From positions 132,694,123 through 132,758,122 of the forward strand of contig NC_088202.1 of NCBI RefSeq assembly GCF_037126465.1: a stretch of 64,000 nucleotides of DNA, in the 5' to 3' direction. The notes beneath the pieces are model-generated. The model worked only from the letters and a program-made list of their open reading frames with translations, had not been told where the DNA came from and made no database searches. Of the stretch, positions 46,001 to 54,617 are shown piece by piece (the first letter of the stretch is position 1; each line of letters begins with the position of its first letter). Source of the DNA: Ornithodoros turicata. Taxonomy: Eukaryota; Arthropoda; Arachnida; Ixodida; Argasidae. The translations under genes and the position numbers were made by a program.

Positions 46001-49000
46001 GAGTGTATACGATTCCGTTCTCGTGCAGGTGGCAATACATCGGGCAATCATGCAGGTACGTGAACGACCGAACTAGGGAACATGCGAATTCCCTAAAAAA
46101 TATCCTGCCCGCCTGTGCGTCAATGTGCGTCGCCTTCCGCAAACAACGCGGAAGGAAGATAAGAGAAGCTGGACTCATCAATAAGAAGCCTGCGTCAGCT
46201 CGCCGTTCATTGAGTTGACCAAGGGAGAATTGGGGTTTCTAGGTCCCAGGTTCACACCTCGGTAACTCAGTCGGTAATGTGTTTGCTAGCTGAGCTCAAG
46301 ACCGCGTGTTCAATCCCGACCGAGGACGGTAGCAATGTGGGGGAGGTAAATATTGCTTCCAGCACAGTGCGTCGGTGATTTGCGGCGCACGCCAAAAGAA
46401 CCTCCCCCCCCTCAAAAAAAAAAAAAAAAACTAAAAAGAAACACAAGATATGTGTGACAATCTTGTCTGTTCTTTTTTGTCCCCCAGACTCGGATTTTTA
46501 CGTTATGGATCTATATCACCAGCCCGCCCCTCTATCCTCCATTTAGTGATTAAGCGCCCCCACTTAGTCCTTAATCCTTGACGAAGTAAGCCAGTTAGTA
46601 GAAGGCGGTTGTGCGCGGGTGTCGTGTTCTTGTCCCCTCCCGCGCCATGAATAGTGTCGCAATGTTCCGCAATTGACCTGCGTTTAAAAGCACCTGACAG
46701 AGCACAGATCAGTCGGACAGGACGAACATGTGTGTGTATAATATGTTTATAATAACTCACTGACATTATTCACGTCCAGCCTACGCCATTTTTTTCATTA
46801 AGAAGCGTGAATAAGTGTCATCACTGCGTATACCAGTTGTCGCTTCCGTTTGGGTTGGGTTCCGTCTGTGATCTAGCAACGCGGCTTTAGCGGTGTCACC
46901 GCGGTTCCAAAAGTCGTGATCACAGCGGCGCTTCTGAGGTCTGACGCAGTAACGTCAACACCGCGCTGAGTTATTCCTGTGAGGCTTTCAGAAGATTTCG
47001 TATCCACGTGTCACGAGAGGATGGAAAACACAAAGCTCACTACGTTCGACATAAACACTGGAATATGTGTGTTTGCGGACATACTTCAACTACGTCTCCG
47101 CACTACGCTGAACACAGTGTAGGGTAGCTCATGCACCGGCGATCCGGATAATATACATTTTTAGTAAACATTGTTTTTGAAGAATAATTTCTACGGTTAA
47201 GAAGCTTAGGTGAAGATTGAACTAACCTTTTCTTATTTTGATTAGTTTCTGTTTTTGCACTTTTCTCTACAGGCGCAAAGTCGACCACGGACGATCGCCT
47301 CGAGGCCTTTGCAGAAGACGGGGTGGACTTCAGGATAGAAGGGCGCCGTTCCATGCGCCGTTCGGTGCGCCGTACGTCCGCTGGACTCGTTGCTTCATCG
47401 CCAATGATCATGCTTGAGAATTCTCGTGTGGACGCTAAAGAATGTCTTCGTTTGAGAGGGGTGCGATGGTCAGGAGAAGCACACTGTTAGAGAAGGGCCT
47501 CGGGTTAGAAACTGCATGTTGCACATTTTTTCAGCGTGGCTGCTACCGCAGTGAACATCGCGTGTAAGGTACGTACTAGCCTGTTTAGCTAGGTTTTCAA
47601 GTCAGCATGCTTACATAAGGCAAGGAAATAACCCACATGATTTTCGGCAGCAGGGGTATCTGAAAGCTATGTGGAGTGTTCACGTTCTCAGTACTCCATG
47701 CTAGGGGTAGAAGTAGGGGTAGGGTAGGGGTAGGGGTAGAAGTGAGCGCATCGCACTGTAACACAGAAATTTGATAAGGAATGTGACGCCAGAACGCTAA
47801 CGCGGAATGACCCAGGTAACCGGCCTGTTGTTCAGGTCAGTAATGGATTTCGAGACAGTTTTCGATTTCGTTCCCCCTGGAGTTGTGCTGAATTATGGCG
47901 CTTACCGACCATACCCGCTCGCACAGTTCAGGCAAATATCACGGTCCCTGCATTGTACTTTTTGTCACGCGGTCTACCCTTGTTACTCTATTGGTGGTTT
48001 GAGACGCTAACTTGTTCAATAGGGATCGATTCAATACCTATGGAGATCCCTGCGAAGGCCCGCTTACTCACGCTATCACTAAGGATTTCTTTGGCGTCAG
48101 TATAATCGGTGTGTCCGGCTCTGCCACGTCTTCCACGCTGTCTTCGTGGAGAAGGCCTTGCAGATCTCATGCGAATCACGGCCTGAAGCAAAAAAGCTTG
48201 ATACTTGTGGATACCGCTGAGAGAGATAAGCATTTCAAAGGTGGAAAAAGAAGGTTCTTGTTACCTCTGCAAGTTTATCAAAAAGATCATCTGCGTCTTT
48301 TCCCGTGGATGCGTTAGTGTTGTCCTGGGACCGATAGCGTGCAGAATGCTCGGAGGTGGTGTCCAAGTGTTCGTTATGCAGAAATTGCAACACTCTATAA
48401 ACAAAGATGAACATGCAAAAAAAAAAAAAAAACACACAGTCGTGAATTAAAGTGGTTCTGATGATCCACACATTGAAAGCATTTCGCCACACAACACACC
48501 GGGAAAAGCTACATCGCAAATGGAAACACAGTATGCCACCAACTTAGCGGAGCCCACCTATCGATGAAGTAAAGCAGCGGAGCAGCAAGTGTGGTGGTCG
48601 AGCAGAACATGGCTGCGAGGAACGTGAACAGGCACAGGATCAGGAAAGGCTTTGCTCTACGGAGTCCATAGTGAGAGCAGAGTTTGAGCCCGATGCGAGG
48701 CACGATTGTTGTAGCGGAATCCACTGCTGACACCAGGAGAAGTACGGCTGTTGTGCTCAACACTTCCACCTGCACATGCGATCTTACCCGTGTACCATCT
48801 GTAAGCCGCGTATCGATGACACAGAGGCCGCAGAGCGCCAAACTACAGGTGATATGTTGCTATGGGTAAAATGTGAATGATTCATAGTAAACATGGAATG
48901 GTAAACACTGGTGAAAGTATACCACAGATACTAAACATGTTAAATGAGCAGTTCGCTCTGGTAGTAACATTTGGCTCCATACAACTTTCTTTTCGTTCAA

Positions 49001-52000
49001 ATTCGACGCACGTATCTCCAGTTATTCTATTTTGTCCTCACATCCGGCGGTCGAGCCGCACCAACGCTGAGGAGCTGTCCTCATCGCCTCGTTTGACATT
49101 CTCTACAAAACGGTTACGTGTCAGCGCCCTTTCCCACACCTCCTTCTTGTAGCCTCTGTAGCTGGGTGTAAAGAATTCAGCAGCAGCAGCAGGCAGTGAA
49201 CAAAGTCGGTGCCAAGGGAATGCCCATAGCCAAGGAAGTGCGAGGACACGCACTGACGTTGCGCATGTCATTATCCGCGCGAATTTCAAACCGTAATTCC
49301 AATGATTTATAATGCCGACAATAAATTATGCAGCCCGAGTTGGCAAAACGCAAAGCAGCCATTCGCTGAAGCAGGGAATACACCACGCGTGGAATCTGCG
49401 GGCTGATGCTTGGGGAGCGAACTGTCTCTTCAATACAATAGAACTAACAGAGGTATGTTGCTTTTTCTTAGCAATGAACATATAATTTTTTCAAGGCGAA
49501 CTGATTCTTGTTCAAAGATCCATTGCTGGAATCTGCTAATGGTTCGTGGTATACCTCTGTGCTCAATCGACTAGCTAATAGGTAGAAACGTGGTTTTGGT
49601 TGGCCTAAACAACTACTGCCTAAACAGCCTTACTGGGCTAGGCAAAACGTTGTTGCTCAATAGTTGCTGTAAACGATGCTAAACGTATTCTACAACGACG
49701 ACCTCCCTAATATACCTTCGAAGCCTAAGGTGGTTTGGTCAATTTTGAAAGCGCAGGGGAGCGGGAATACGTAAAGCTGTACCTGCGAACGAGCAGAATT
49801 TGCTGAACATAACAGGAGTAGCAGAATAGATGTTGCTAGCTTGATGACGTTAACGTTGCCTTGAGTTTGAGGTAAAACACAGGACGAGAACACACGACAT
49901 AGTCCGTCGTAAAACGCAGAAACATCCTCCAACTCTTCCGTTGTATATGGTGTGCTCCAGGGTTTAGTTCTCTAAAGCAAGGAACCAGGTTATGCATGCT
50001 TGCATATGCAATTCTTTTGTTTTGGAAACAAGTGTGTAATGACAAGTATCTGGATGTGGAATTAACAGGCAATTTGTTGTGGAATTACCATATCCATGAC
50101 GTCTCCCAAAAAGCTAGTCAAACGCTGGGTTGCTAAAAGGAGTACTACACTTAAGTCTCTATAGACACAAAGCTGCGTGTCTACAATACTGTTCTCCACA
50201 GTCAACTGGAATCTGCATCCATTATCTTGAAACCCTGACAAAAATACTTAGTGAATCAATTTGTGTCCGTACAAAATAAAGGAGCCCGCTTTATCTACAA
50301 CAGATACGATCGAGAACGCATTTCCGAAGTCAAAGAACTAAAGGCTGCCCCACTGCCCACTGTTTTTATTGTTGCAGTCCCACGGTTAGAAAATAAGATT
50401 AGTTCATACCTATAAACTCAGCCAAACCTGTTTCCCGTATGTGAACGATACCCGTCATCGCTCAAACCGTGTTGGTCCTGCTTATAGGTTACAAACCACA
50501 TTTAGCACAACCAACCAACACTTCAGGCACTCATCTCCGCCGGAAGCTATAAGCCACTAGAATTCCTTACCAGAAAATGTTGGAACGTTGAGTAGTCCTA
50601 CAGATTACACCTAGGTGTGTGGAAGTATGTAATCATTGTATCCTCTCCATCGTTATGCCCCCTTCTGTAATGCTGCGAGGCTTTTAATGCATGTGAATAT
50701 ATAAATAAAAATCCAGTGTGACGTACTACACATTTCCGAAGTTTTCGAGACCCGCCACCACTATACGTGATCCACCGTTGACGTGGTAAAGTGCGACATG
50801 ATAGAACTGATGTTCTGAGGCTAGAACAACATAGAAGGGACAATCACATACAAGGCCTCAAGTTGCCTAAGAAGATGACGCAGATGACGGACCCTGGAAG
50901 TAGCTGAGGAGGCGTGTTAGCTTAGCTCAATTGGTAGAGCTCTGGACCGGTAATCCAGAAGATGTGGGTTCGAGTCCTACAGCTGGCTAACCTTTTTAGT
51001 GACTCATCTTTCATTGTAAAGTGCGAGTTGGGCAACTTTCCTTATGTTGTTGGCTCACATCTGCTGGTACCGAAACTGGAATGTCCAGGTCAACCAAGAC
51101 TCCGCAAGCTTCAACCATTCCTTCGTACCTCGTAATCAGCCAGCCCCTTAACGATCTAGTCGCTGGCAGAGGTCATGTTCACAATATTCCAATGGGCCTC
51201 TGGAGCTCAAGCAGTCTTCCACGGCGTCAAAAATGCTTCAGTGCCTTGCTGTTTTCAGGGCGCTCCTAGGGCCCCACCTGGAGGAGTTTTGTCACGCAAA
51301 CGCGACTGAAGTCGCATTAGTGCGTTCCACAGCAGCTCATCAAACCCGATCGTGGCCGCTGACATAGCTGCTGTATTCGCTGCAACGCGTTATGTGCCTT
51401 CAATCGCATGGCAGCTTATCCCGCTGTGAAGCCCTTCTGACATTCTTACTCTCCACGGCATGTACAAAGGTATTAGTCTCCAGTACAACATTTTTTTTCG
51501 TTCATCAATCGCAATACTTACCGAAAGGTAGTGAGCCGCGACTTGGTTCGGCGTCATAGCGCCGATGAGTGGGTAGTTGACGACGGGCAGGAAAGCAGTT
51601 ATGGGTTTTGGAATAGAGTTGAACGCCCACAGAAAGAGTAGAAGCAGCACGAAATAGAGATACTTGCTTTCCTGGAACATACACGTATACGTACGCAGTA
51701 ATGTAGTAACGTTGTCTCGTAGTACAAAGCATTATCAATGTATATTATCCCATCTGACGATGGCGATGTGTTATGTTGGGTTTGTGAGAGTCCGTTTCTA
51801 TTCGAGAACAGCAGCTGAAGAGACTGAAGAGCAAACTATGGGGACTCTCACGCGAACATGTCACTTACACTGGTGACTTTACCTTAACATTGCGAGGTCT
51901 TTTTACTTGAAACGTGTTTTACCAGCTGTCGCCTAGTCGTTACAGCGGGCATCCTGAGCATGTGTTGATCAGCCTCTTCTTCCTCAGTTATTTATTCTTT

Positions 52001-53732
52001 GACGAAATTGACTTATACCGCTGTCAGATGGGTATACTTACGGCCTCAACGGTTAAGGTCTTAAGTGCATACGGTCACTAAATTCTTGCCAGACGGTGAG
52101 TTATACGGCCTTTGCGACAAAACTGAGGTGTAAGGGCAATGGAGCTCCCGCAAGACAATTTACAGCGTTCCCCCGAAACTGTCGAAGTCTCGTTACCAAA
52201 CGCCATGAACAAGAGGGCGCACATCTCCTTCAGTTCGAAATCAAATGTTTTTATGAGACGTAATGCGAACTTTTTTCGTGCTCAAAACGCCTTGGGATTT
52301 TCTAGTGAATATTTGTACTTTGCTTCTCATTATATCTCGCATTATATCTCGTATATTGGCACTCCTTGTCGTCTGCATCCAAAACTGTGCGCGCACAATA
52401 AAGCCTCGAAATTGCTTCAAAACAAATATCACGTGCTGTTTTTCAAATTGGCTAAGTGCAAGCCACACGTTGTTTCGGAGTACTCACAGTGAGAACCAAT
52501 GTGATTTAACTACATTTCATTCAACGTTCGCAGATGTGTTTATCTGTGTAGACATCAGTGGCAAAACGCGTTCACGGATACCGTCTGGCAGCCTCCCAGG
52601 GTTTAAAGCCATATTTCAGCTACGGCCTTTTCTTAATGCCATTGCCTTTTGTCCACTTAGCCATGGTATGCCACTTGCATGCCACGTCCGTGAATTAGAC
52701 ATTTTGTCATTCCAACCAAACAAAGGGCCAGCATGCAAAAATAGTGAAAAAATACTGCATGGAATATAATCGTTAATGCTCTGCTTAGATGTAGTTGACT
52801 CCTGGAGAAATACAACATGAGACACCTCATTATTGCGAGCAGGTAAATCCTCGATAAGCTTACTTGGGACCCGTCGTAGAGGATGGGGGACAAGTAGATG
52901 GGAAGGAAGTAGCCCAGGTGTGCGTATCCACCCTGAGCCTTCATCCGTAGACCTTTGAGCATGCCCGTTCTCTTGGGTGCTGGATTATTTACATATGTGG
53001 ATTACTTGGAATGCTGTAGCTTCGAATAATCACATGGTGTTACACAGCGCAAAGATGCACGTCGTTTTAGCAAGACCGACATGTTATCAAATGTTGTGCA
53101 GGCATTTGCACATTAAAATTTCTACGTCCCTCGTCTTATAGGGTAGATCCTGGACCTAGCAAAGACGTAGATCGCCATTGCTAAAATATGGTTCCAGCGA
53201 GCGTTTCTGAGGAGATCGATTTGAACACGATGTTCCCTACATTCACGCCACCAGACGACGCCACCCCTAATCAAAAGTGTCAAACAAATTCTACGTCTCC
53301 CCTAACATGTCTCTCTAATTGGCCCTGGAGAACGTACACTATAGAGGGCGGTCGCTGTACCCGCGAGTGCATTTCCGGTTAGGCATATCAGTGAATGCAA
53401 TCTTACGTACGTTGTATCCCCGAAACTTCGTTGTGTTACATACTTGGCGGGTTTTCACACCGGACAGCCAAAGAACGAAATTACAAAGAACGAGTGTCAC
53501 TTTACAAAGAACGAAGGTTGTAGTGTTGTAGTGTGTGTAGTGTAGTGTTCGTTACATGCAACCGTTAGGAACTGCCTGGTGTACCTCTATCGAATGGATG
53601 GCGCAACAAAATTATCATACGAAGGTGCTCACATAATATTGGAGACATTAAAGGGCTGAGGAGTGCGCATCGTTTACCCACAATCGTATAAACATAACTT
53701 ATTCCCATACCTGTGCTTGCTCGGTCTCCCAT
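36919..53732 (-). CDS. SLC13-like (DASS family) transporter gene, 14-exon model
   Basis: The model joins 14 exons on the minus strand: 53711-53732, 52864-52979, 51522-51671, 48558-48769, 48265-48394, 48072-48182, 47227-47483, 41332-41451, 40354-40488, 39683-39913, 37608-37770, 37374-37547, 37150-37284 and 36919-37086. Every junction keeps phase, and the product is about 707 residues. Exons 2-5 give the first membrane half, with a PKPITAFLPVV segment as in SLC13 helices 2-3. Exons 5-7 give a long basic Ser-rich loop. Exons 8-14 give the second half, including KSKLPWGALLMLG and YYAIPVAIGACTNTILPMS. SLC13 proteins take up di- and tricarboxylates or sulfate with sodium across the plasma membrane. 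Family members carry two Ser-Asn-Thr motifs; here those positions read CSTTT (about residues 152-156) and ESTNN (about 589-593), so sodium or substrate use may differ. The C-terminal tail has three N-glycosylation sequons, as in extracellular SLC13 tails. Family assignment is fairly sure; substrate is unknown. Exon 1 and the exon 10/11 join are the weakest parts. Confidence 0.8.
37150..37284 (-). CDS. SLC13-like gene, exon 13 (helix 10)
   Basis: Forty-five codons, phase 0-0, between acceptor GGGCTTTTCACAG and donor CAACTC/GTGAGT. The product includes NRYVVYYAIPVAIGACTNTI then LPMSVPLVFLHDCTDV. SLC13 proteins have at this place a P-x-x-x-x-x-S-x-A-F-M-L-P-V-x-x-P motif; the L-P-x-x-x-P core is kept. 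Confidence 0.85.
37374..37547 (-). CDS. SLC13-like gene, exon 12 (second signature position)
   Basis: Fifty-eight codons, phase 0 at both ends, between acceptor CTCTCTGTCGTTTCAG and donor GGCGTT/GTAAGC. After a connector, QPPIVSQTVLATFASLMAES is followed by TNNAVLTGVLMDVI. The family's second Ser-Asn-Thr motif would fall on ESTNNAV, where the order is Ser-Thr-Asn-Asn. The helix after it aligns with the P-I-L-A type segment of SLC13 proteins. Confidence 0.83.
37608..37770 (-). CDS. SLC13-like gene, exon 11 (helix 8, PWG segment)
   Basis: One base plus 54 codons between acceptor TTTCACATTCAG and donor GTGCTG/GTAGGA. It encodes the hydrophobic LPQVSLLSITLVVVSFKVPW, then KSKLPWGALLMLGASHAV. The Lys-x-x-x-P-W-G/D-x-x-L-L-x-L-G step is a hallmark of the second half of SLC13 proteins, which makes this one of the most diagnostic exons. 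Confidence 0.85.
37881..38835. mobile_element. Long-TIR element within intron 10
   Basis: Arms of roughly 250 bases: the left starts CAGGGTGTTTTTTTTT and contains TTTTTATAAA, GTCGTTTTTG and CTAGGCGGACATCC. The right mirrors it with GGATGTCCGCCTGG, CAAAAACGAC and TTTTTATAAAT. Arm divergence is moderate. The middle has no transposase. It lies between exons 10 and 11 of the transporter gene. Confidence 0.75.
39683..39913 (-). CDS. SLC13-like gene, exon 10 (helix 7 and Cys loop)
   Basis: Acceptor GGACTAG/C makes a Tyr codon with the TA left by exon 9. The product has YKRPTPRSLAENLLLF then AWVAQLHIYFAVEIMDEG, like the segment before and through SLC13 helix 7. A hydrophilic stretch with VCSVPQCDYARRGD follows. 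The lower edge is uncertain: AT/GTGTGT at 39682 fits the phase of exon 11 but is an unusual donor. Confidence 0.6.
40354..40488 (-). CDS. SLC13-like gene, exon 9 (helix 6)
   Basis: One base, 44 codons and two bases. The acceptor (GTCCGCAG) has a weak pyrimidine tract; the donor is CCTA/GTTAGT. It encodes LWTWTAIVLPACLVVFAFCC, matching the Trp-containing start and hydrophobic run of SLC13 helix 6. Reading through the donor meets a stop at once, so splicing here is required for the model. Confidence 0.75.
41332..41451 (-). CDS. SLC13-like gene, exon 8 (helix 5)
   Basis: One base, 39 codons and two bases, between acceptor GTCGCTTTGCAG and donor GCAGCA/GTGAGT. It encodes SAFLIAPAIVCMLGSLSSL followed by ATIPGKEAIVALLQ. 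This sits where SLC13 proteins have the conserved Gly/Thr-rich helix 5, but the Gly-Gly and Thr-Gly-Thr steps are lost. Phase fits both neighbours, making Arg and Gln across the junctions. Confidence 0.78.
42497..42653 (-). mobile_element. I-clade LINE 3' tail copy
   Basis: On the minus strand it ends CCCATTCATCATCTCAATAAAG(TTG)n. The other end falls at AGCCCACCAACGC in late ORF2, within a few bases of the truncation point of the 30 kb copy. It lies in intron 7 of the transporter gene. Confidence 0.82.
42813..43442. mobile_element. Fold-back element, ACGGAACACGC family, split
   Basis: The left arm is GAGAAAAGTTTGCGAAACACG to GCGAGTTTACTGCTTCG. The right arm is CCGAAACAGTGAATTCCGCC to AACCGTAAACTGTTGTCC. 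A second element (42928-43295) occupies the middle. Confidence 0.7.
42928..43295. mobile_element. hAT-like element nested in a fold-back
   Basis: Starts CAGTACTTTAAAGTACTC and ends AAGTGCTTCCGATCACTG, with runs of AGTACTTTAAAGTACTC-like words. The 8-base flanks do not match, so it lacks a clean duplication. Identification rests on end sequence and position. Confidence 0.5.
44185..44560 (-). pseudogene. GIY-YIG endonuclease module of the Penelope-like element
   Basis: The minus strand encodes KIRKIATKLGVEALFRCDNK and, in a shifted frame, an ISCGRQYIGQ core of the GIY-YIG domain. A stop and shift disrupt it. Its DNA matches, in reverse orientation, the module at 45890-46222. Confidence 0.75.
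44742..45830 (-). pseudogene. Penelope-like reverse transcriptase, broken into frames
   Basis: The frames show in order a LFLLEADKESRFVILDR segment (45586-45830), SGICIGLSLAPALSEIYL (45020-45075), a YTVDDMIPHDE catalytic-box relative near 44950, and GSIQFLDSRL. This order is that of Penelope-like RTs. Several frameshifts interrupt it. Confidence 0.8.
45890..46222 (+). repeat. Inverted terminal copy of the GIY-YIG module
   Basis: Plus strand. An open frame (45937-46218) keeps GVYTIPFSCRWQYIGQSC then VNDRTREHANSLK, the GIY-YIG core and its following helix. It begins AAAATTCGGAAGATAGCG and ends CAGCTCGCCGTTCATTGA, both matching the minus-strand module at 44185-44560. Confidence 0.78.
46256..46405 (+). 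mobile_element. tRNA-derived SINE, GCGGTAGCTCAG family
   Basis: CCTCGGTAACTCAGTCGGTA (box A), a GTTCAATCCCGACCGAGGAC box B region, GTAGCAATGTGGGGGAGGTA and TTGCGGCGCACGCCAAAAG. It ends in a C run and an A run. Same family as 31688-31905. Confidence 0.8.
47227..47483 (-). CDS. SLC13-like gene, exon 7 (Ser/Arg-rich loop)
   Basis: Eighty-five codons plus AG, between acceptor CCCTTCTCTAACAG and donor AAAAG/GTTAGT. The product is hydrophilic, with KRRHS and SRRSS motifs that fit basophilic kinase sites, and ends NQNKK. It carries no membrane helix. With exons 5 and 6 it makes a loop of about 165 residues, longer than usual for the family. Confidence 0.8.
47699..47742 (+). repeat. GGGGTA short tandem repeat
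   Basis: Six to seven imperfect TAGGGG/AAGTAGGGG units in about 44 bases, intronic in the transporter gene. Confidence 0.75.
48072..48182 (-). CDS. SLC13-like gene, exon 6 (basic loop segment)
   Basis: Exactly 37 codons, phase 0 at both ends, between acceptor TTTTTTGCTTCAG and the strong donor AGC/GTGAGTAAG. The product is Arg-rich (RPSPRRQRGRRGRAG) and then turns acidic. A phase 0-0 exon in this loop can be skipped without changing frame, so alternative inclusion is possible; that last point is inference. Confidence 0.75.
48265..48394 (-). CDS. SLC13-like gene, exon 5 (start of cytosolic loop)
   Basis: One base plus 43 codons. The acceptor is TTTGTTTATAG, preceded by a pyrimidine-rich tract, and the donor is GCAGAG/GTAACA. 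The first residues (VLQFLHNEH) continue the helix of exon 4. The remainder is hydrophilic and acidic (KDADDLFDKLAE) and begins the enlarged loop between the two membrane halves. Confidence 0.83.
48558..48769 (-). CDS. SLC13-like gene, exon 4 (helices 3-4, first signature position)
   Basis: Seventy codons plus two bases between acceptor CATGTGCAG and donor GATAG/GTGGGC. It encodes two hydrophobic stretches separated by IVPRIGLKLCSHYGLRRAK, the usual basic connector. At the place where SLC13 proteins carry the first Ser-Asn-Thr motif this exon reads FCSTTTLAAP. The terminal AG joins the first base of exon 5 to make Arg. Confidence 0.83.
50035..50620 (+). mobile_element. Jockey/CR1-like LINE ORF2 C-terminal remnant
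   Basis: Shifted frames spell KYLDVELTGNLLWNYHIHDV, then SQKASQTLGLLKRSTTLKSL, SQLESAS and NKGARFIYNRYDRERISEV. This is the post-RT thumb and C-terminus typical of Jockey/CR1-type elements. Many stops. It lies in intron 3 of the transporter gene. Confidence 0.75.
50805..51020 (+). mobile_element. Composite SINE: leader block plus tRNA-like unit
   Basis: The leader AACTGATGTTCTGAGGCT... to GCCTCAAGTTGCCTAA precedes the tRNA-like unit at 50916 and a GTGACTCATCTTTCATTG tail. The same three parts occur in order at 59745-59925. Confidence 0.65.
50916..50988 (+). tRNA. tRNA-Thr-like sequence (GGT), probably a SINE head
   Basis: A full cloverleaf can be drawn: 7-bp acceptor stem GTTAGCT with AGCTGGC, 4-bp D stem GCTC/GAGC, anticodon stem CTGGA/TCCAG with loop CCGGTAA, and T arm GTGGG/CCTAC with loop TTCGAGT. 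Box A and box B are good, and CTTTTT follows as a pol III stop. Position 33 is C instead of T and there are further copies in this window, so a SINE head is more likely than a working tRNA. Confidence 0.55.
51522..51671 (-). CDS. SLC13-like gene, exon 3 (helices 2-3)
   Basis: Fifty codons between acceptor TGTTCCAG and donor TTTCG/GTAAGT, phase 0 at both ends. The product runs from ESKYLYFVLLLLFLW through PKPITAFLPVVNYPLIG to VAAHYLS. The Pro-rich P-x-x-x-T-A-x-L-P-V-V...P-L-x-G segment is the part of the model most like canonical SLC13 proteins. Confidence 0.85.
52864..52979 (-). CDS. SLC13-like gene, exon 2 (helix 1)
   Basis: Acceptor AATCCAG at the upper edge and donor CAA/GTAAGC at the lower edge enclose 2 bases plus 38 codons. 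The basic start (PKRTGMLKGLRMK) is followed by a hydrophobic helix YAHLGYFLPIYLSPILYDG, which matches the cytosolic N-terminus and first helix of SLC13 proteins. It ends in phase 0 and joins exon 3 cleanly. Confidence 0.75.
53711..53732 (-). CDS. SLC13-like gene, exon 1 (start exon)
   Basis: Seven codons from an ATG (MGDRAST) plus one base, ending at ACAG before GTATGG. The leftover G joins the two leading bases of exon 2 to make an Ala codon, which keeps exon 2 in frame. The exon is tiny, so the call rests on phase, the donor and a reasonable start context. An alternative is that translation starts at the Met inside exon 2. Confidence 0.5.
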
Positions 53733-53949
53733 AGCTGTCCTCTACAGAGACTCCCGTGATAACCTGCAGATGTCCAGAATCACCCACCAGAGGAGTACAA
53801 CTGTTCCTGGACTGCCGAGTATGGTTCGTTACAGAGCGTGCCCCTCTGCGTGCACCCAACCACTTCTCGCGTGATTCTTCTTCTTCTTCCTCACGCAAAA
53901 TGGCGATGAGGCCGCTACGATGTCTATGACTCTTCTTCGTCCAACTTCT

Positions 53950-54062
53950 TGGTGGTGGTGGTGGTGATAGGGCTTGCCGTTGTCGGCCTCGCGTATGTGG
54001 GCAACGTCACGACTCTCGCCCTGGGGAAATGTGCGTCCTGGGCCGACTTCTAAGGGAACTGT
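53950..54062 (-). mobile_element. SINE, long-tailed family, 3' part
   Basis: On the minus strand it runs from CACAGTTCCCTTAGAAGTCG through GGCCCAGGACGC and GACGTTGCCCACATACGC to GGCAAGCCC and a (CAC)n tail. The head is missing. It lies just upstream of transporter exon 1. Confidence 0.78.
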
Positions 54063-54242
54063 GATCCAACTTCTTGTTTAGCCTCCACCACAACATGACA
54101 CCGTATCCGCAACTGTCACTTGGGTTAATATGCTTCTTCCTCTGCTTCCTCAGAAATGCTGACCGTGTGAAATTATTCTTGTTTTCCTACTTCTTCGTGT
54201 GGTACACAGACAAAGGCAATAGGCCACGGATCACGGGGGGAT

Positions 54243-54420
54243 CGTGCGTCCTGGGTCGACTTCACAGGAATTAACTATGCCGTCATTTTTCTTAAAGCGT
54301 CTGAGGAAAACCCAGGAAAACACCCAGACAGCACAGCCGGTGCCTGGATTCAAATCCGGGTCACCTCCCAGTCTCTGCGTGGCATACCATCATCGTAGCC
54401 ACCTAGGCCACGGGATCTTG
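54243..54420 (-). mobile_element. SINE, long-tailed family, with head
   Basis: The minus strand starts CCCGTGGCCTAGGTGGCTAC (box A) and has GGATTTGAATCCAGGCACCGG (box B), then the GGTTTTCCTCAGACGC block and GTCGACCCAGGACGC. The 3' tail is missing. Confidence 0.78.
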
Positions 54421-54617
54421 TGCCGGGACGTGCAGCATGTCGCCATACAAACGTAGGATGATAATTAATAATGCTCCCACGAAGACACTACAAAACGGTT
54501 CTGTAACTCACAGGTTCCTTTTTTGTCAGATATAGTAAGGTAGCTTGTGCTTGGTAAATATTCACTGGACCAAATTAAAACCGTCTGAAATATGACAGTC
54601 ACCGAAAAAAAAAAACA

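Larger units (their letters stand above)
44090..46250 (-). mobile_element. Penelope-like element, degenerate, with inverted terminal modules
   Basis: The minus-strand order is: an inverted copy of the 3' module (46222-45890), the N-terminal region (45830-45586), the RT domain (45367-44742) and a GIY-YIG module (44560-44185), then about 100 bases of 3' sequence. Penelope-like elements encode an RT related to telomerase, joined to a GIY-YIG endonuclease, and often carry terminal repeats in direct or inverted order. Stops and frameshifts make it inactive. It lies in intron 7 of the transporter gene. Confidence 0.8.

Noticed and set aside
47703..47742. GGGGTA repeats as a possible telomeric or CRISPR-like array
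   Set aside because: Too short and irregular; a plain intronic short tandem repeat.
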